From an uncultured SAR86 cluster bacterium (GTDB lineage Bacteria > Pseudomonadota > Gammaproteobacteria > Magnimaribacterales > AG-339-G14): a DNA stretch of 64,000 nt. Below are positions 8,440 through 18,532 of the stretch, piece by piece. Every line of letters begins with the position of its first letter. The stretch's first letter is position 1. The DNA is taken from contig CACFWO010000003.1 of the NCBI GenBank assembly GCA_902570035.1, positions 50,503 through 114,502 on the forward strand. The letters run 5' to 3'. The notes beneath the pieces were generated by a model that saw nothing but the letters and a program-made list of their open reading frames with translations, had not been told where the DNA came from and did no database searches. The translations under genes and the position numbers were made by a program.

Positions 8440-9532
8440 AAACCCCTTAGAATTTTCTTTATCTTCTAGAATGATTAAGCCTAATCGGTGGCTTAATCAA
8501 GATTGGTTAGTTCTTTTCTTAGTCATTTCTTTAGTTAGTTTTGGATTAATGATGATCTATAGTGCCTCTGGCTCTATGGAGATGGTTTTGAGACAAGGTA
8601 TTTTTGCAGTAATCGGCATTGTCTTTATGATCTATTTATCTTTCAGCAATTATCAGAGATTATTACCCATTTACTTGAATGTATTTTGGATAGGAATATT
8701 TTTTTTACTCGTAGTTCTTGTAATTCCTTCTGATGCAGCTACCAGAAGATGGATTGATCTGGGAATTTTTGGTTTTCAGCCTTCTGAGCTCATGCGTTGT
8801 GTTTTGACAATAAGTGCAGCAGCTTTTCTTTCAAGAAATCCAAGAATAGTCTTTAGAGACTGGATCATAGTTATTGGAGTAAGTTTTTTCTCCTTTTATC
8901 TAGTTTTTATTCAACCTGATTTAGGAACTGCGATTATGGTTTTGATTTCGGGAATTCTTCCAGTTTTAATATCCGGATTTCCAGTCAGCTATCAAATAAT
9001 CGGAATAATTATTATTTTATTATCGACACCTTTTATTTGGATGAATTTATTGGATTATCAAAAACAAAGAGTACTCACTTTTTTTGATCCTGGTTCAGAT
9101 CCATTAGGTACTGGATGGAATATTATCCAATCACAAATAGCTGTTGGCTCAGGAAGTCTTTTTGGTAAAGGATTTTTACAAGGAACTCAAAGTCAATTAA
9201 ATTTTATACCTGAAAGTCATACAGATTTTATTTTTGCTGTTGTGGCTGAAGAATTTGGATTATTCGGAGTATTGGGACTGTTCTTGGTATACTTATTATT
9301 AACTTTTAGATTAGTTATGATTGCAAAAAACTCAAATTTTCTTTTTGTAAAACTAGTTGCCGGTTCATTTATCTTTCTTCTTTTAACTTATGTCGCATTC
9401 AATACTGCTATGGTTGTTGGAATTTTACCAGTCGTCGGCATGCCGCTTCCTTTCTTGAGCCAAGGTGGGACAGCATTAATCATAAACATGATTATGATTG
9501 GAATTATTTTGTCTTTCAGGAAGGCAGCATGA
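8432..9532 (+). CDS. rodA: Rod shape-determining protein RodA (SEDS peptidoglycan glycosyltransferase)
   Basis: RodA polymerises glycan strands from lipid II during elongation. Seen: about ten hydrophobic helices over 366 residues, the SEDS segment RRWIDLGIFGFQPSELMR (about residues 105-122), QPDLGTAIM, and the C-terminal region VVGILPVVGMPLPFLSQGG, which is characteristic of SEDS proteins. It starts inside the end of mrdA and overlaps mltB by 4 nt (ATGA), indicating coupling within the operon. Confidence 0.96.
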   Translation: MSRNPLEFSLSSRMIKPNRWLNQDWLVLFLVISLVSFGLMMIYSASGSMEMVLRQGIFAVIGIVFMIYLSFSNYQRLLPIYLNVFWIGIFFLLVVLVIPSDAATRRWIDLGIFGFQPSELMRCVLTISAAAFLSRNPRIVFRDWIIVIGVSFFSFYLVFIQPDLGTAIMVLISGILPVLISGFPVSYQIIGIIIILLSTPFIWMNLLDYQKQRVLTFFDPGSDPLGTGWNIIQSQIAVGSGSLFGKGFLQGTQSQLNFIPESHTDFIFAVVAEEFGLFGVLGLFLVYLLLTFRLVMIAKNSNFLFVKLVAGSFIFLLLTYVAFNTAMVVGILPVVGMPLPFLSQGGTALIINMIMIGIILSFRKAA

Positions 9533-10485
9533 GAAGAATCATATTTTTGATTATGTTTCTCACACCGCTATGCTTTGCTGATTATTCTTCTCATGACGAT
9601 GTAAAAAGCTTCATCAAAGAGATGCATCAAAAACATGATTTTGATCAAAACTATCTAATTTCAATTTTTTCAAGTGCCAACAAGCAGCAAAAGATCATAG
9701 ATCTCATGAATAGACCTGCTGAAAAAATTTTTTCTTGGGACAAATATAGAAAAAGACTCGTTTCGCCAATGAGGATTGAAAATGGTCAAAAATTCTTAAG
9801 TAAATACATGACTGATTTTATTGCAGCAGAAAAAGAATTTGGCGTTCCAAAAGAAATCATAGCTTCGATAATTGGCATTGAATCGAGTTATGGTTCCATA
9901 AAAGGTAGCACCAGAGTGATTGATTCTCTCGCTACTTTAAGTTTTGATTATCCTAGAAGATCGAAATTCTTTAAGATCCAGTTAGAGAATTTTTTATTAC
10001 TTTCAAGGGAAGAAAATTTTGATCCTCTAAAATTAAATGGTTCTTACGCTGGAGCCATGGGCTATGGACAATTTTTACCTGATTCTTACAGGAGACTCGC
10101 CATAGATTTTGATGATGATGGTATAAGAGATATTATCAATAACCCAGTAGATGCCATTGGAAGTGTTGCCAATTACTTAAAAAGAAATGGTTGGCAAAAG
10201 GATGCAAATATTGCTGTAGAAGCAAACCTAGTTGATAAGCAAAATCCTATTTCAACAATTTGGAAAATGAAAAAGAACGAATACCTTGAATTAAAGCCTA
10301 AAAATCAGGTCGAATTTGATGATCTGAAGAGTGAAACATACTTACAAGTCTCCGTTAGTGACAAGTCTTATTGGATAGGTGGCGAGAATCTGAAGGTTTT
10401 ATCAAGATATAATAAAAGCTCTTTTTACATTATTGCGGTATTTTTATTAAGCAAAGAGTTAGCTTTCACTATTAATGAGGTTTGA
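9529..10485 (+). CDS. mltB: Lytic murein transglycosylase B
   Basis: MltB cleaves the MurNAc-GlcNAc bond to give anhydro-muropeptides. Seen: an N-terminal signal peptide (MRRIIFLIMFLTPLCFA), the catalytic Glu118 in IIGIESSYGS, and the GAMGYGQFLPDSYRRLAID motif typical of SLT family 3. Unlike E. coli MltB there is no good lipobox (LTPLC lacks the small residue before Cys), so a soluble periplasmic form is more likely. It occupies the rlpA/mltB position between rodA and dacA and overlaps dacA by 11 nt. Confidence 0.93.
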   Translation: MRRIIFLIMFLTPLCFADYSSHDDVKSFIKEMHQKHDFDQNYLISIFSSANKQQKIIDLMNRPAEKIFSWDKYRKRLVSPMRIENGQKFLSKYMTDFIAAEKEFGVPKEIIASIIGIESSYGSIKGSTRVIDSLATLSFDYPRRSKFFKIQLENFLLLSREENFDPLKLNGSYAGAMGYGQFLPDSYRRLAIDFDDDGIRDIINNPVDAIGSVANYLKRNGWQKDANIAVEANLVDKQNPISTIWKMKKNEYLELKPKNQVEFDDLKSETYLQVSVSDKSYWIGGENLKVLSRYNKSSFYIIAVFLLSKELAFTINEV

Positions 10486-11638
10486 TTTGAAAATATTACT
10501 TATCTTTTTTCTACTTTCAATTTCAAATATATCATCCCAGACTTTGATACCAGATCCTCCTGAGGTTAATGCAAAAAGTTATATTTTAGTTGAGGCTCAT
10601 ACCAATGAAATTATTTCAGAGCAAAATGCAGATCTGCCATCTGGTTTAGCCAGCTTAACAAAAATTATGACAGGTTATGTGGTTGCGGATCAGATTGAGA
10701 AAGGCTTTATATCAAAAGAAGATCAAGTTTTGATTTCTGAAGTTTGTTGGCGAATGGAGGGCTCAAGAATGTTTATTCAGGAAGGAAAAAGAGTTTCTGT
10801 TGATGATTTACTTAAAGGAATGATTATTCAATCTGGTAATGATGCAAGCTGTGCTTTAGCTGAACATGTTGCCGGTACCCAAGGGGATTTTGCTGTCTTG
10901 ATGAATGAGTATGCTTCTGAATTGGGTATGTTAGATTCAAATTTTGTAAATCCTACAGGATTGCCTGATGTAAACCATTACTCAACCGCTAGAGATTTAG
11001 CAAAATTAAGTATCAGCATGATAAACGATTTTCCAGAGCACTATTCTTTATATAAAGAAAAAGAATTTACTTTTGATGATATAAGACAATTGAACAGAAA
11101 TAGCTTACTCTGGCAAGACGATTCCGTTGATGGGATTAAAACTGGGCATACAAATGACTCAGGTTATTGTCTGGCTGGATCTGCCATCAGAGGAGAAACA
11201 AGATTTGTAAGCATTGTTTTGAATAGTGCATCTGAAAAGACAAGAATAAGAGATACAAGACGATTGCTGGACTATGCATTTAGGTTTTACCAAACAAAAA
11301 CAATCGTGAAAGCATACGAGCCATTAACAACCGTCGATGTTTGGGCTGGAATAGATGAAAAAGTCTCGCTAGGTTTAGGATCGGATTTAAAAATTACGCT
11401 ACAAAGAAATAAATTTAAAAATCTTGAATTTGATTTGCCAAGCAGCTTGGGTGTAAGAGCGCCAATATCCAGAGACCAAAAACTCGATGAGTTAATTTTG
11501 TTATCTAACGGTGAAAGAATTCAGTCTTATGATTTAGTAGCCATAACAGACGTAAAGAAAAAAAGTTTTATTTCAGCATTGTGGGATAACTTAATTTTCT
11601 CTATCTACAGTTTTTTCATGCAAGATGAAACTACTTAA
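10475..11638 (+). CDS. dacA: D-alanyl-D-alanine carboxypeptidase (PBP5/6-like)
   Basis: DacA removes the terminal D-Ala from muropeptide side chains in the periplasm. Seen: a hydrophobic signal sequence (residues 5-20), the penicillin-binding motifs SLTK (Ser60-Lys63), SGN (120-122) and KTG (222-224), then a beta-rich C-terminal domain. The end is a hydrophobic/amphipathic segment (ALWDNLIFSIYSFFM) that fits the PBP5 membrane-anchor helix. The ATG at 10475 overlaps mltB, and the stop shares one base with the dat start (TAATG). Confidence 0.95.
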   Translation: MRFDLKILLIFFLLSISNISSQTLIPDPPEVNAKSYILVEAHTNEIISEQNADLPSGLASLTKIMTGYVVADQIEKGFISKEDQVLISEVCWRMEGSRMFIQEGKRVSVDDLLKGMIIQSGNDASCALAEHVAGTQGDFAVLMNEYASELGMLDSNFVNPTGLPDVNHYSTARDLAKLSISMINDFPEHYSLYKEKEFTFDDIRQLNRNSLLWQDDSVDGIKTGHTNDSGYCLAGSAIRGETRFVSIVLNSASEKTRIRDTRRLLDYAFRFYQTKTIVKAYEPLTTVDVWAGIDEKVSLGLGSDLKITLQRNKFKNLEFDLPSSLGVRAPISRDQKLDELILLSNGERIQSYDLVAITDVKKKSFISALWDNLIFSIYSFFMQDETT

Positions 11639-12477
11639 TGTCTTTCTCTTCTTTAAATTTTGAGATAAAAGAATCTCATAAACTTTTTATATCGCCCTTT
11701 GATAGGGGCTTTATATTTGGGGATGCTGTTTATGAAATGATTCTATGTATAGATGGAAGATGTATCTTTCTTGAAGATCATCTTGCTAGGTTAAAACAGA
11801 GTCTAGCTTCAATAAAACTAATTCCAGATTTTAAAGAAAAAAACTTAAAGGATGAAATTAATAGAATTGCAAATGTAAATGATGCTCCTTTTCAAGCAAT
11901 ATACGTTCAAATTTCTAGAGGAGTCCAATTAATTAGAAATCATCTTCCTGAAGAAAATTTAAGTCCTACAGTCTTTATAACTTCCATTAAAATTGATGAT
12001 CCATCAGATCGACACAAAGGAATTTCTGCTTTACTTAAAGATGATGAGAGGTGGTTAAAAACAGATATCAAATCTACTTCTTTATTAGCAAATGTTTTGA
12101 ATAAAATTGAAGCTGATTCTGAAGGCCATGACGAAGTAATTTTGCATAAAGGTGGTTTTTTAAATGAAGGCGCGGTATCAAACTTATTTCTATTCATAAA
12201 TGATGATCTTCATACACCATCGCTTGATGCAAACATATTGCCCGGCGTCACAAGGGCAAAACTCATTAATTTAGCGGAAGCTAATAACATAAATGTTATT
12301 CAAAGGATTATACCTTCATCGGAAATTGATAACGCTCAAGAGGTTTTTATGTCTTCAACTACCAAAGGAGTAATTCCTGTAGTGAGAATAATAGGTTCTA
12401 AGTTTGATACAGATAAACCAGGTGATCTCACATTGAGACTAAGAGAAATATATTTACAAGAAATTTATCAAACATAA
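11638..12477 (+). CDS. dat: D-amino-acid aminotransferase (class IV PLP enzyme)
   Basis: This is a fold-type IV PLP transaminase that most likely interconverts D-alanine/D-glutamate and keto acids for cell-wall precursors. Seen: FDRGFIFGDAVYE (residues 21-33), the PLP lysine K145 in DIKSTSLLANVL, NEGAVSNLF, and a C-terminal SSTTKGVIPV. It has 280 codons including the stop. Its position right after dacA supports the D-amino-acid role over a branched-chain aminotransferase or aminodeoxychorismate lyase. The 3' end overlaps convergent holA by 10 nt. Confidence 0.82.
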   Translation: MSFSSLNFEIKESHKLFISPFDRGFIFGDAVYEMILCIDGRCIFLEDHLARLKQSLASIKLIPDFKEKNLKDEINRIANVNDAPFQAIYVQISRGVQLIRNHLPEENLSPTVFITSIKIDDPSDRHKGISALLKDDERWLKTDIKSTSLLANVLNKIEADSEGHDEVILHKGGFLNEGAVSNLFLFINDDLHTPSLDANILPGVTRAKLINLAEANNINVIQRIIPSSEIDNAQEVFMSSTTKGVIPVVRIIGSKFDTDKPGDLTLRLREIYLQEIYQT

Positions 12478-13388
12478 GACATTAAGGTATTGAAACGAAC
12501 CTTAATTAACTTTTCATTATTTTCTGATTTAATCAACCTATCTAATCTAGCAATTTCAATTTTAATTTTATTAATTGAATCTTCTGATATTGTTTTAGCC
12601 TTATTTTTTAAATCAGATACATAATCAAAAGGCCCCGGCACTTTCATTGTTGGATTGGCTTGTAATGCTTCGATAAAAGACAATTCTCTATTTAAGCTCC
12701 AAAGCATTAAAGTTAACGGTACTTTCTCAACGAGGAGTTGATTAAGAAGTTTATTAAAAAGCTGTGCATTTGAATTGATGAAACTCCTTGAAAAAGAAAA
12801 TATATCTTTGCTTGAACTATCGATCAATGAATCTTTGATGGTGATCATTTTTAGATCTTCATTTTTTGATATGAGTTTGAGACACTTTAGCTCTTGATCG
12901 GCAGACAAGAGATTTCCATCTGTCAGTTCAGTTAAATAATCAGTCATTTGAACATCTAAATTCAAACCTCTTCTTTTAGCTCTGGACTTAAGCCATGTAG
13001 GAAATTGATTTGGATAAATCTTTTCTATGTATGACGATTTCGTGATGGAGGAAATTTTTTTAAACCATACACTGTTTTTAACTTTGGTTACGTTTTCAAT
13101 TGATAAGATAATTTTTTTGGAACTTTCTGCTTTACCTGAGAAGTCCTCTAAATAATTAAGGCAATCTTTCGTAGGAGCAAATCCATTAATTCTTATATCT
13201 AAAAGCTCTTTATCCTCAAATAAAGATAAACTGTCGTTGCTATCAAATGTATCCCAGTTAAACTTCTTATCAACAAAAAAAATTTTTCTATTTAGATACC
13301 CTTCTTTTTTTAATTTATTTATTTCGATTAATCTATTTTCTTGAAGCAGAAAGGGCTCATCACTAATAAAACAATATATGCTAGCCAT
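12468..13388 (-). CDS. holA: DNA polymerase III delta subunit
   Basis: HolA opens the beta clamp as part of the clamp loader. Seen: 306 residues with the delta-type layout: an N-terminal AAA+-like part beginning ASIYCFISDEPFLLQENRL, a central SSKDIFSFSRSFINSN region, and a helical C-terminal collar domain ending RLIKSENNEKLIKVRFNTLMSY. Sequence conservation in this family is low, so the leuS-lptE-holA order, which is conserved in gammaproteobacteria, is important support. It overlaps lptE by 8 nt. Confidence 0.9.
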   Translation of the reverse strand: MASIYCFISDEPFLLQENRLIEINKLKKEGYLNRKIFFVDKKFNWDTFDSNDSLSLFEDKELLDIRINGFAPTKDCLNYLEDFSGKAESSKKIILSIENVTKVKNSVWFKKISSITKSSYIEKIYPNQFPTWLKSRAKRRGLNLDVQMTDYLTELTDGNLLSADQELKCLKLISKNEDLKMITIKDSLIDSSSKDIFSFSRSFINSNAQLFNKLLNQLLVEKVPLTLMLWSLNRELSFIEALQANPTMKVPGPFDYVSDLKNKAKTISEDSINKIKIEIARLDRLIKSENNEKLIKVRFNTLMSYV

Positions 13389-13857
13389 TAGAGATTTTTA
13401 TCAGATTAAACTTAATATTATCTAGAGCTTTATCAAGAAAAGAATTTTTGATTTCTTCTGTTATTTTGTCATTCGAAAGAATATTCGAAGTATTGTAAGG
13501 ATAAAGTTCCGAGTCATAGAAACTTTGTGAAATGATTTTGTCATCTAAGATAAATTCATACTCTAAAGAATACTCAATGCTCCCTACGGCAGGTGTGAGA
13601 TTTTTATCCGTAGCAGAAAGAAATTTTCCAATTCTTTGTGAAACAATTCTAATTTTCAAATCAACTTGATCTGTTTTAGATAAGTTCAATCCTACATATC
13701 CCTGATTAGATTTAATATTTTTGACAAGTAATCTATTAAGAGGAGTGCTTTCATAAATCAATACTGCATCAAGCTTTGATGGATTATTAGAAACTAAACT
13801 ATACCCACAGGAATAAATAAACAGACATAAAATAGATAAACAGACATAACGCATCAC
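13381..13857 (-). CDS. lptE: LPS-assembly lipoprotein LptE
   Basis: LptE plugs the outer-membrane LPS translocon LptD. Seen: a signal peptide ending in lipobox-like IYSC with the acylated Cys at residue 17 followed by GYS, and 158 residues ending in a polar helical segment. The internal sequence is divergent, and the call relies on the lipoprotein signal, the size and the location between leuS and holA. It overlaps leuS by 4 nt. No lptD is in the window. Confidence 0.86.
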   Translation of the reverse strand: MMRYVCLSILCLFIYSCGYSLVSNNPSKLDAVLIYESTPLNRLLVKNIKSNQGYVGLNLSKTDQVDLKIRIVSQRIGKFLSATDKNLTPAVGSIEYSLEYEFILDDKIISQSFYDSELYPYNTSNILSNDKITEEIKNSFLDKALDNIKFNLIKISNG

Positions 13858-16238
13858 ACAACAAAGTTTATCAATTTACCTTTAACAAATATTATTTTTT
13901 TTATTTCCTTCCCTTCTAAATACTTTGCAACATTTTCAATTTTCATCGACATAGATTTGACGTCATCTTCACCTGCTTCAATATCAATGATTAACTTGCC
14001 TCTGGATTTCCCATTAACTTGAACAATGAAATCAACTTCATTTGATTCTAAGAATTTTTCATTTGGAACTGGCCAACTTTCATTGTAAAGAAAATGACCT
14101 CCAGCATCCTTCCAAAGTTGTTCTGTTACATGAGGAATGATTGGATTGAGAAGACTTACAGCAACCCTTAAAGTTTCATTAACTAATTTTTTTTGATCTT
14201 CAGAAGAATTATCTCCAAGGAATTTATCAGGTATAGAATTTATCATTTCCATGACTGAAGAAATCGCAGTATTGAAAGAAAACCTTCTTGAGAAATCATC
14301 ATTAACTTTTTTGATGGTCTGATTCACTTTGATGTAAAGTTTTTCCATTTCAGAATCTTCAGAGTTATGTTCATAGTGCCCAACAGTTGAAAAATGTTTT
14401 TGGGACACTGTCCAAAGTTTATTGATAAATTTAAATGAGCCTTTAATGCCACTATCGGACCACTCCAAAGACTGTTCAGGAGGGGCTGCAAACATCATAA
14501 ACAATCTTAAAGAGTCAGCACCGTATTCTTCAATCAAATCATCTGGATTCACTACATTACCTTTTGACTTAGACATTTTTGCACCGTCCATAAGAACCAT
14601 TCCCTGACAGAGAAGATTCGTAAACGGCTCTCTTGTATCCAAATACCCTAATTCGTTAAGAACTTTGCAGAAAAATCTTGAGTAGAGAAGATGAAGTATT
14701 GCATGTTCAATTCCTCCTATGTACTGATCGACTGGCAACCAATAATTTGCTTCATCATCTAAAATATCTGCATCTGATTTAAAAGATGCATACCTTGCGT
14801 AATACCAGGAGGATTCAAAAAAAGTATCAAGCGTATCTTTTTCTTTAACATATTTTTTTCCATTTCTCTCTATTGAATCTGCCTTTAGTTCATCATCGGA
14901 TAGATCTGAAAAAGGAATGGCATCGTTGTCATCTTCATTCTCAGAGATCATCATCGGAATAGGAGCACCCCAAGATCTCTGTCTGGAAACACCCCAATTT
15001 CTGAGCCTGAAATTTTCTTCAAATCTTCCAAAATTATTTTGCTCTGCAAATTTTTGTATTTTTGTGAATGCATCTTCAAAACTTAAACCATCGAATTGAC
15101 CCGAATTAATCAATTTCCCTTTATCTGTAGATGCTTGATCAGAATCTTCTTTCTCGGAAGAAATTACTTTCAGGATAGGCAGTGAATATTTTGTGGCAAA
15201 TTCAAAATCTCTTTGATCATGACCAGGTACTCCCATCAATGCACCTGATCCATAATCTGAAATCACGAAGTTTGCTACCCAAATGGGTATCTTTTCTTTT
15301 GTGACTGGGTGATAGGAAAATTCGTTAAGAAAAAAACCTTTTTTTTCTTGTAGTGCTTGATCTTTTTCTGCGCTTTTAACTTTACTCATTTCTTCTATCC
15401 AGAGTTGTAAATCTTTATTCTCGGATAGTTTTCTCTTCGTGATTTCATGTTCTGGTGAAAGTGCAATAAAGCTGACACCCATGATGGTGTCAGGCCTTGA
15501 AGTAAAAACTTCAATTGGCTTATCTATCACTGAGTTTTCAAATTGGAATACCATTCCCTTTGATTTACCAATCCAATTCTCTTGCATTAGCTTTACTTGT
15601 TCAGGCCAGCCAGAAAGATTCCTTAATTCTGAAAGAAGTTCATCAGCATAGTCAGTTATCTTTAGAGACCACTGATTAAGGAATTTTTTTTCTACCGGAG
15701 CCCCAGATCTCCAGCCTCGACCGTCGATGACTTGTTCGTTTGCTAAAACTGTTTTATCAACTGGATCCCAATTTACTTCAGCTTTTTCTCTAATAACTAA
15801 ACCCTTTTCAAACATTTTACAAAACAGATCTTGCTCCCATTTATAGTAGCTCTCATCACAAGTAGAAAATTCTCTTCGCCAGTCATAGGCAAATCCTAAT
15901 TGTTTAAGCTGACTTCTCATTGTTTCTATATTCTGATAGGTCCAGTCTTTTGGAGAAACTTTGTTTTCTATTGCTGCGTTTTCTGCTGGTAACCCAAAAG
16001 CATCCCAACCCATTGGTTGCATGACGCACTTTCCTAATCTGATATTGAATCTAGAGATTAAATCACCAATCGTATAATTCCTAACGTGTCCCATATGGAT
16101 TTTTCCAGACGGGTAGGGCAGCATGCTTAAGCAGTAAAATTTATCTTTATCAGTATCTGGATCTGCCTCGAAAGCATTATTTGAATCCCAGTAATCTTGA
16201 ATAGATTGATCAATGACTTTTGGATCATACTCTTTCAT
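13854..16238 (-). CDS. leuS: Leucyl-tRNA synthetase
   Basis: LeuS charges tRNA-Leu. Seen: the class I signature PYPSGKIHMGH (residues 41-51), a CP1 editing domain with TSRPDTIMG and GVPGHDQRDFEFA, and a KMSKS loop in DGAKMSKSKGNVVNPDD. The 794 residues are shorter than the roughly 860 of E. coli. By eye, part of the loss is in the inserted leucine-specific region before ESSWYYARYA. It leads the leuS-lptE-holA block, 8 nt after accC, so the block may be co-transcribed with fatty-acid genes. Confidence 0.96.
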   Translation of the reverse strand: MKEYDPKVIDQSIQDYWDSNNAFEADPDTDKDKFYCLSMLPYPSGKIHMGHVRNYTIGDLISRFNIRLGKCVMQPMGWDAFGLPAENAAIENKVSPKDWTYQNIETMRSQLKQLGFAYDWRREFSTCDESYYKWEQDLFCKMFEKGLVIREKAEVNWDPVDKTVLANEQVIDGRGWRSGAPVEKKFLNQWSLKITDYADELLSELRNLSGWPEQVKLMQENWIGKSKGMVFQFENSVIDKPIEVFTSRPDTIMGVSFIALSPEHEITKRKLSENKDLQLWIEEMSKVKSAEKDQALQEKKGFFLNEFSYHPVTKEKIPIWVANFVISDYGSGALMGVPGHDQRDFEFATKYSLPILKVISSEKEDSDQASTDKGKLINSGQFDGLSFEDAFTKIQKFAEQNNFGRFEENFRLRNWGVSRQRSWGAPIPMMISENEDDNDAIPFSDLSDDELKADSIERNGKKYVKEKDTLDTFFESSWYYARYASFKSDADILDDEANYWLPVDQYIGGIEHAILHLLYSRFFCKVLNELGYLDTREPFTNLLCQGMVLMDGAKMSKSKGNVVNPDDLIEEYGADSLRLFMMFAAPPEQSLEWSDSGIKGSFKFINKLWTVSQKHFSTVGHYEHNSEDSEMEKLYIKVNQTIKKVNDDFSRRFSFNTAISSVMEMINSIPDKFLGDNSSEDQKKLVNETLRVAVSLLNPIIPHVTEQLWKDAGGHFLYNESWPVPNEKFLESNEVDFIVQVNGKSRGKLIIDIEAGEDDVKSMSMKIENVAKYLEGKEIKKIIFVKGKLINFVV

Positions 16239-16246
16239 GAAAATAT

Positions 16247-17584
16247 TTACTTTATGTTAAGAATATCTCTTAAGTAATTTATTGAGATTTTTTCTTCAAC
16301 AAAGTTTGGCTCAATAAGAATTCTTTGATGAAGAGGAGCATTTGTATTTATTCCCTCTATATAAGTTTCTTCGAGCGCTACTCGCATCTTTCTTATTGCA
16401 GAAATTCTATCGCTTGAATGCGCACATATTTTCGCTATCAAAGCATCATAATATTGGGGAACTGTGTAACCAGAATAGAGATGAGAATCGGTCCTAATCC
16501 TAAATCCACCTGGAGGATGGAATTCAGTTACCTTGCCAGGAGATGGAATGAAAGTTTCATGATGTTCAGCATTTATCCTGCATTCGATTGCATGACCACG
16601 GCAGTTAATATCTTCTTGAGATAAAGGAATTTCCTGACCTGCTGCAATCATAATTTGTAGTTTCACAAGATCAATCCCAGTTATCATTTCTGTGATTGTG
16701 TGTTCTACCTGCAATCTTGTATTCATTTCAATAAAGTAAAAATTTCCATCCTCATAAAGAAATTCAAAAGTACCTAAACCTTTATAATTAATCTTTTTGC
16801 AGGTGTTCACTGCAATCTTTCTTATTTCATCTAATTTTTCTTGAGGAATATCAAAAGCAGGGGCTTCTTCAATGATTTTTTGATTTCTTCTTTGGATTGA
16901 GCAGTCTCTTTCAAAAAAATGAACAACATTACCGTGATCATCAGCGGCCACTTGTATCTCTACGTGCCTTGGAGTTTGGAGATATTTCTCTATATAAACT
17001 TCGTCACTTCCAAAGCTATTTAGGGCTTCAATTTGAGTGAGACTTAGTTTTGACAAAAATTCTTCTTTTTTCTCACAGATTTGTATTCCTTTGCCTCCGC
17101 CTCCTGCAGCAGCTTTTATTATTACTGGATAGCCAATTTCATCAGCCATCTTCAATGCTTCTTCCTCCGAGTTAATTCTTCCTGTCCCCGGGACGGGCTG
17201 CATTCCAGCTGATAAAACTGCTTCTTTGGCAGTGATTTTATTTCCCATCACTTTTATGGTTTCTGAATCTGGCCCTATGAATTTGTATCCGCTAGATGTT
17301 ACTTGTTGAGCAAAATGATCGTTTTCTGAGAGAAAACCTACGCCTGGATGAATAGCATCAATCCCTGTCAGTTCTGATGCGCTTATAATAGCAGCGACGT
17401 TGAGATAACTTTTTGCTGATTGTGCAGGTCCAATACAAATGGACTCATCTGCCATCTTTACATGTTTTAAATCTTTATCTGCTGACGAATAAACAGCAAC
17501 AGTCTTTATATCAAGTTCTTCACATGCTCTTAAGATTCTTAAGGCGATTTCTCCTCTATTAGCTATAAGGATTTTTTTAAACAT
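16247..17584 (-). CDS. accC: Acetyl-CoA carboxylase biotin carboxylase subunit
   Basis: AccC carboxylates biotin on AccB with ATP and bicarbonate, the first step of fatty-acid synthesis. Seen: KILIANRGEIALRI at the N-terminus, the ATP-grasp glycine loop AAAGGGGKGI, the signature RDCSIQRRNQKIIEEAP and the catalytic EMNTRLQVEHTITEM. The 445 residues are standard length. It lies directly after accB with a 6-nt gap. The accA and accD genes are not in the window. Confidence 0.97.
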   Translation of the reverse strand: MFKKILIANRGEIALRILRACEELDIKTVAVYSSADKDLKHVKMADESICIGPAQSAKSYLNVAAIISASELTGIDAIHPGVGFLSENDHFAQQVTSSGYKFIGPDSETIKVMGNKITAKEAVLSAGMQPVPGTGRINSEEEALKMADEIGYPVIIKAAAGGGGKGIQICEKKEEFLSKLSLTQIEALNSFGSDEVYIEKYLQTPRHVEIQVAADDHGNVVHFFERDCSIQRRNQKIIEEAPAFDIPQEKLDEIRKIAVNTCKKINYKGLGTFEFLYEDGNFYFIEMNTRLQVEHTITEMITGIDLVKLQIMIAAGQEIPLSQEDINCRGHAIECRINAEHHETFIPSPGKVTEFHPPGGFRIRTDSHLYSGYTVPQYYDALIAKICAHSSDRISAIRKMRVALEETYIEGINTNAPLHQRILIEPNFVEEKISINYLRDILNIK

Positions 17585-17590
17585 TGGACT

Positions 17591-18076
17591 TTAAGAAATA
17601 ACAAATAAGGTTTGATCGAACTCAACAGGCTCAGCATTCTCAACTAAGATTTGTTTTACTGTTCCGGAAAACTCTGACTTTACCTCATTCATCATTTTCA
17701 TGGCTTCAATTATGCAAAGTACATCACCTTCATTAATCTTATCACCAACTTTTACAAAAGGTTCTGACTCTGGATTTGGAGCAGAATAAAAAGTTCCTAC
17801 CATTGGAGAATTCATTTTATTTCCACTTTCAAGAACATCTGATGTTTGGCTTATTTCTTGAGTAACTGTTGTTTCAGACGAAGGTGCCGATGGCATAGCA
17901 ATCGGAGACTGTTGAGAAGGTTCTGAAATAATAGCAGGAGTAGAAGAAATAAAATTACCTGGAATAGGATTACTCTTTACAAGTTTTACAGCTTCTTCAC
18001 CTTCTTTAATTTCTATTTCATTGAGATTAGATTCCTCTAACATTTCAATTAATTTTTTTACTTTACGAATATCCAT
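17591..18076 (-). CDS. accB: Biotin carboxyl carrier protein of acetyl-CoA carboxylase
   Basis: AccB carries biotin between the carboxylase and transferase subunits. Seen: an N-terminal helical domain ([20 protein letters not shown]), a Pro/Ser/Thr-rich linker (about residues 35-85) and a C-terminal biotinyl domain with the attachment motif EAMKMMNEV. It has 161 residues. The start shares one base with the stop of aroQ. The biotin ligase that would modify this lysine is encoded at 53.6-54.4 kb. Confidence 0.96.
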   Translation of the reverse strand: MDIRKVKKLIEMLEESNLNEIEIKEGEEAVKLVKSNPIPGNFISSTPAIISEPSQQSPIAMPSAPSSETTVTQEISQTSDVLESGNKMNSPMVGTFYSAPNPESEPFVKVGDKINEGDVLCIIEAMKMMNEVKSEFSGTVKQILVENAEPVEFDQTLFVIS

Positions 18077-18522
18077 TAATCCTCCCTTAGTAGATAATTT
18101 TTTGCTGCTTGAAAGGCCATTAAATAACTTTGCTTTCCAAATCCTGAAACCACTCCCAAAGCAATGTCTGAAAAATATGACCTTTCTCTGAATTCTTCTC
18201 TGCCATAAATGTTAGATAAATGTATTTCAATCAAAGGAATATTTACACCAAGTATCGCATCCCTCAAAGATATGCTTGAGTGGGTGAAGGCGCCTGGATT
18301 GAATAGAATAATTTTTACTCCATTAGATTTAGCATTATGAATCTTGTCAACTAACTCATGCTCAGCATTACTTTGAAAGCATTCGGTATCAATATTGTTC
18401 TTTTTGCCTAGCTTTTCTATTGTTTTTTCAATATCTTCAAGAGAAAAATCTCCGTAAATATCCGGCTCTCTTTCACCTAAAAGATTCAAATTTGGCCCAT
18501 TTAAAAGCAAGATCGAAGACAT
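18076..18522 (-). CDS. aroQ: 3-dehydroquinate dehydratase, type II
   Basis: AroQ dehydrates 3-dehydroquinate in the shikimate pathway. Seen: [18 protein letters not shown] (residues 6-23), the ligand-binding [16 protein letters not shown] and the [20 protein letters not shown] signature. The 148 residues match the dodecameric type II enzyme. The aroQ-accB-accC order is ancestral in gammaproteobacteria, where dsbD often precedes it. Here a truncated dsbD does so, 10 nt upstream. Confidence 0.96.
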   Translation of the reverse strand: MSSILLLNGPNLNLLGEREPDIYGDFSLEDIEKTIEKLGKKNNIDTECFQSNAEHELVDKIHNAKSNGVKIILFNPGAFTHSSISLRDAILGVNIPLIEIHLSNIYGREEFRERSYFSDIALGVVSGFGKQSYLMAFQAAKNYLLRED

Positions 18523-18532
18523 TAAGCGAATT

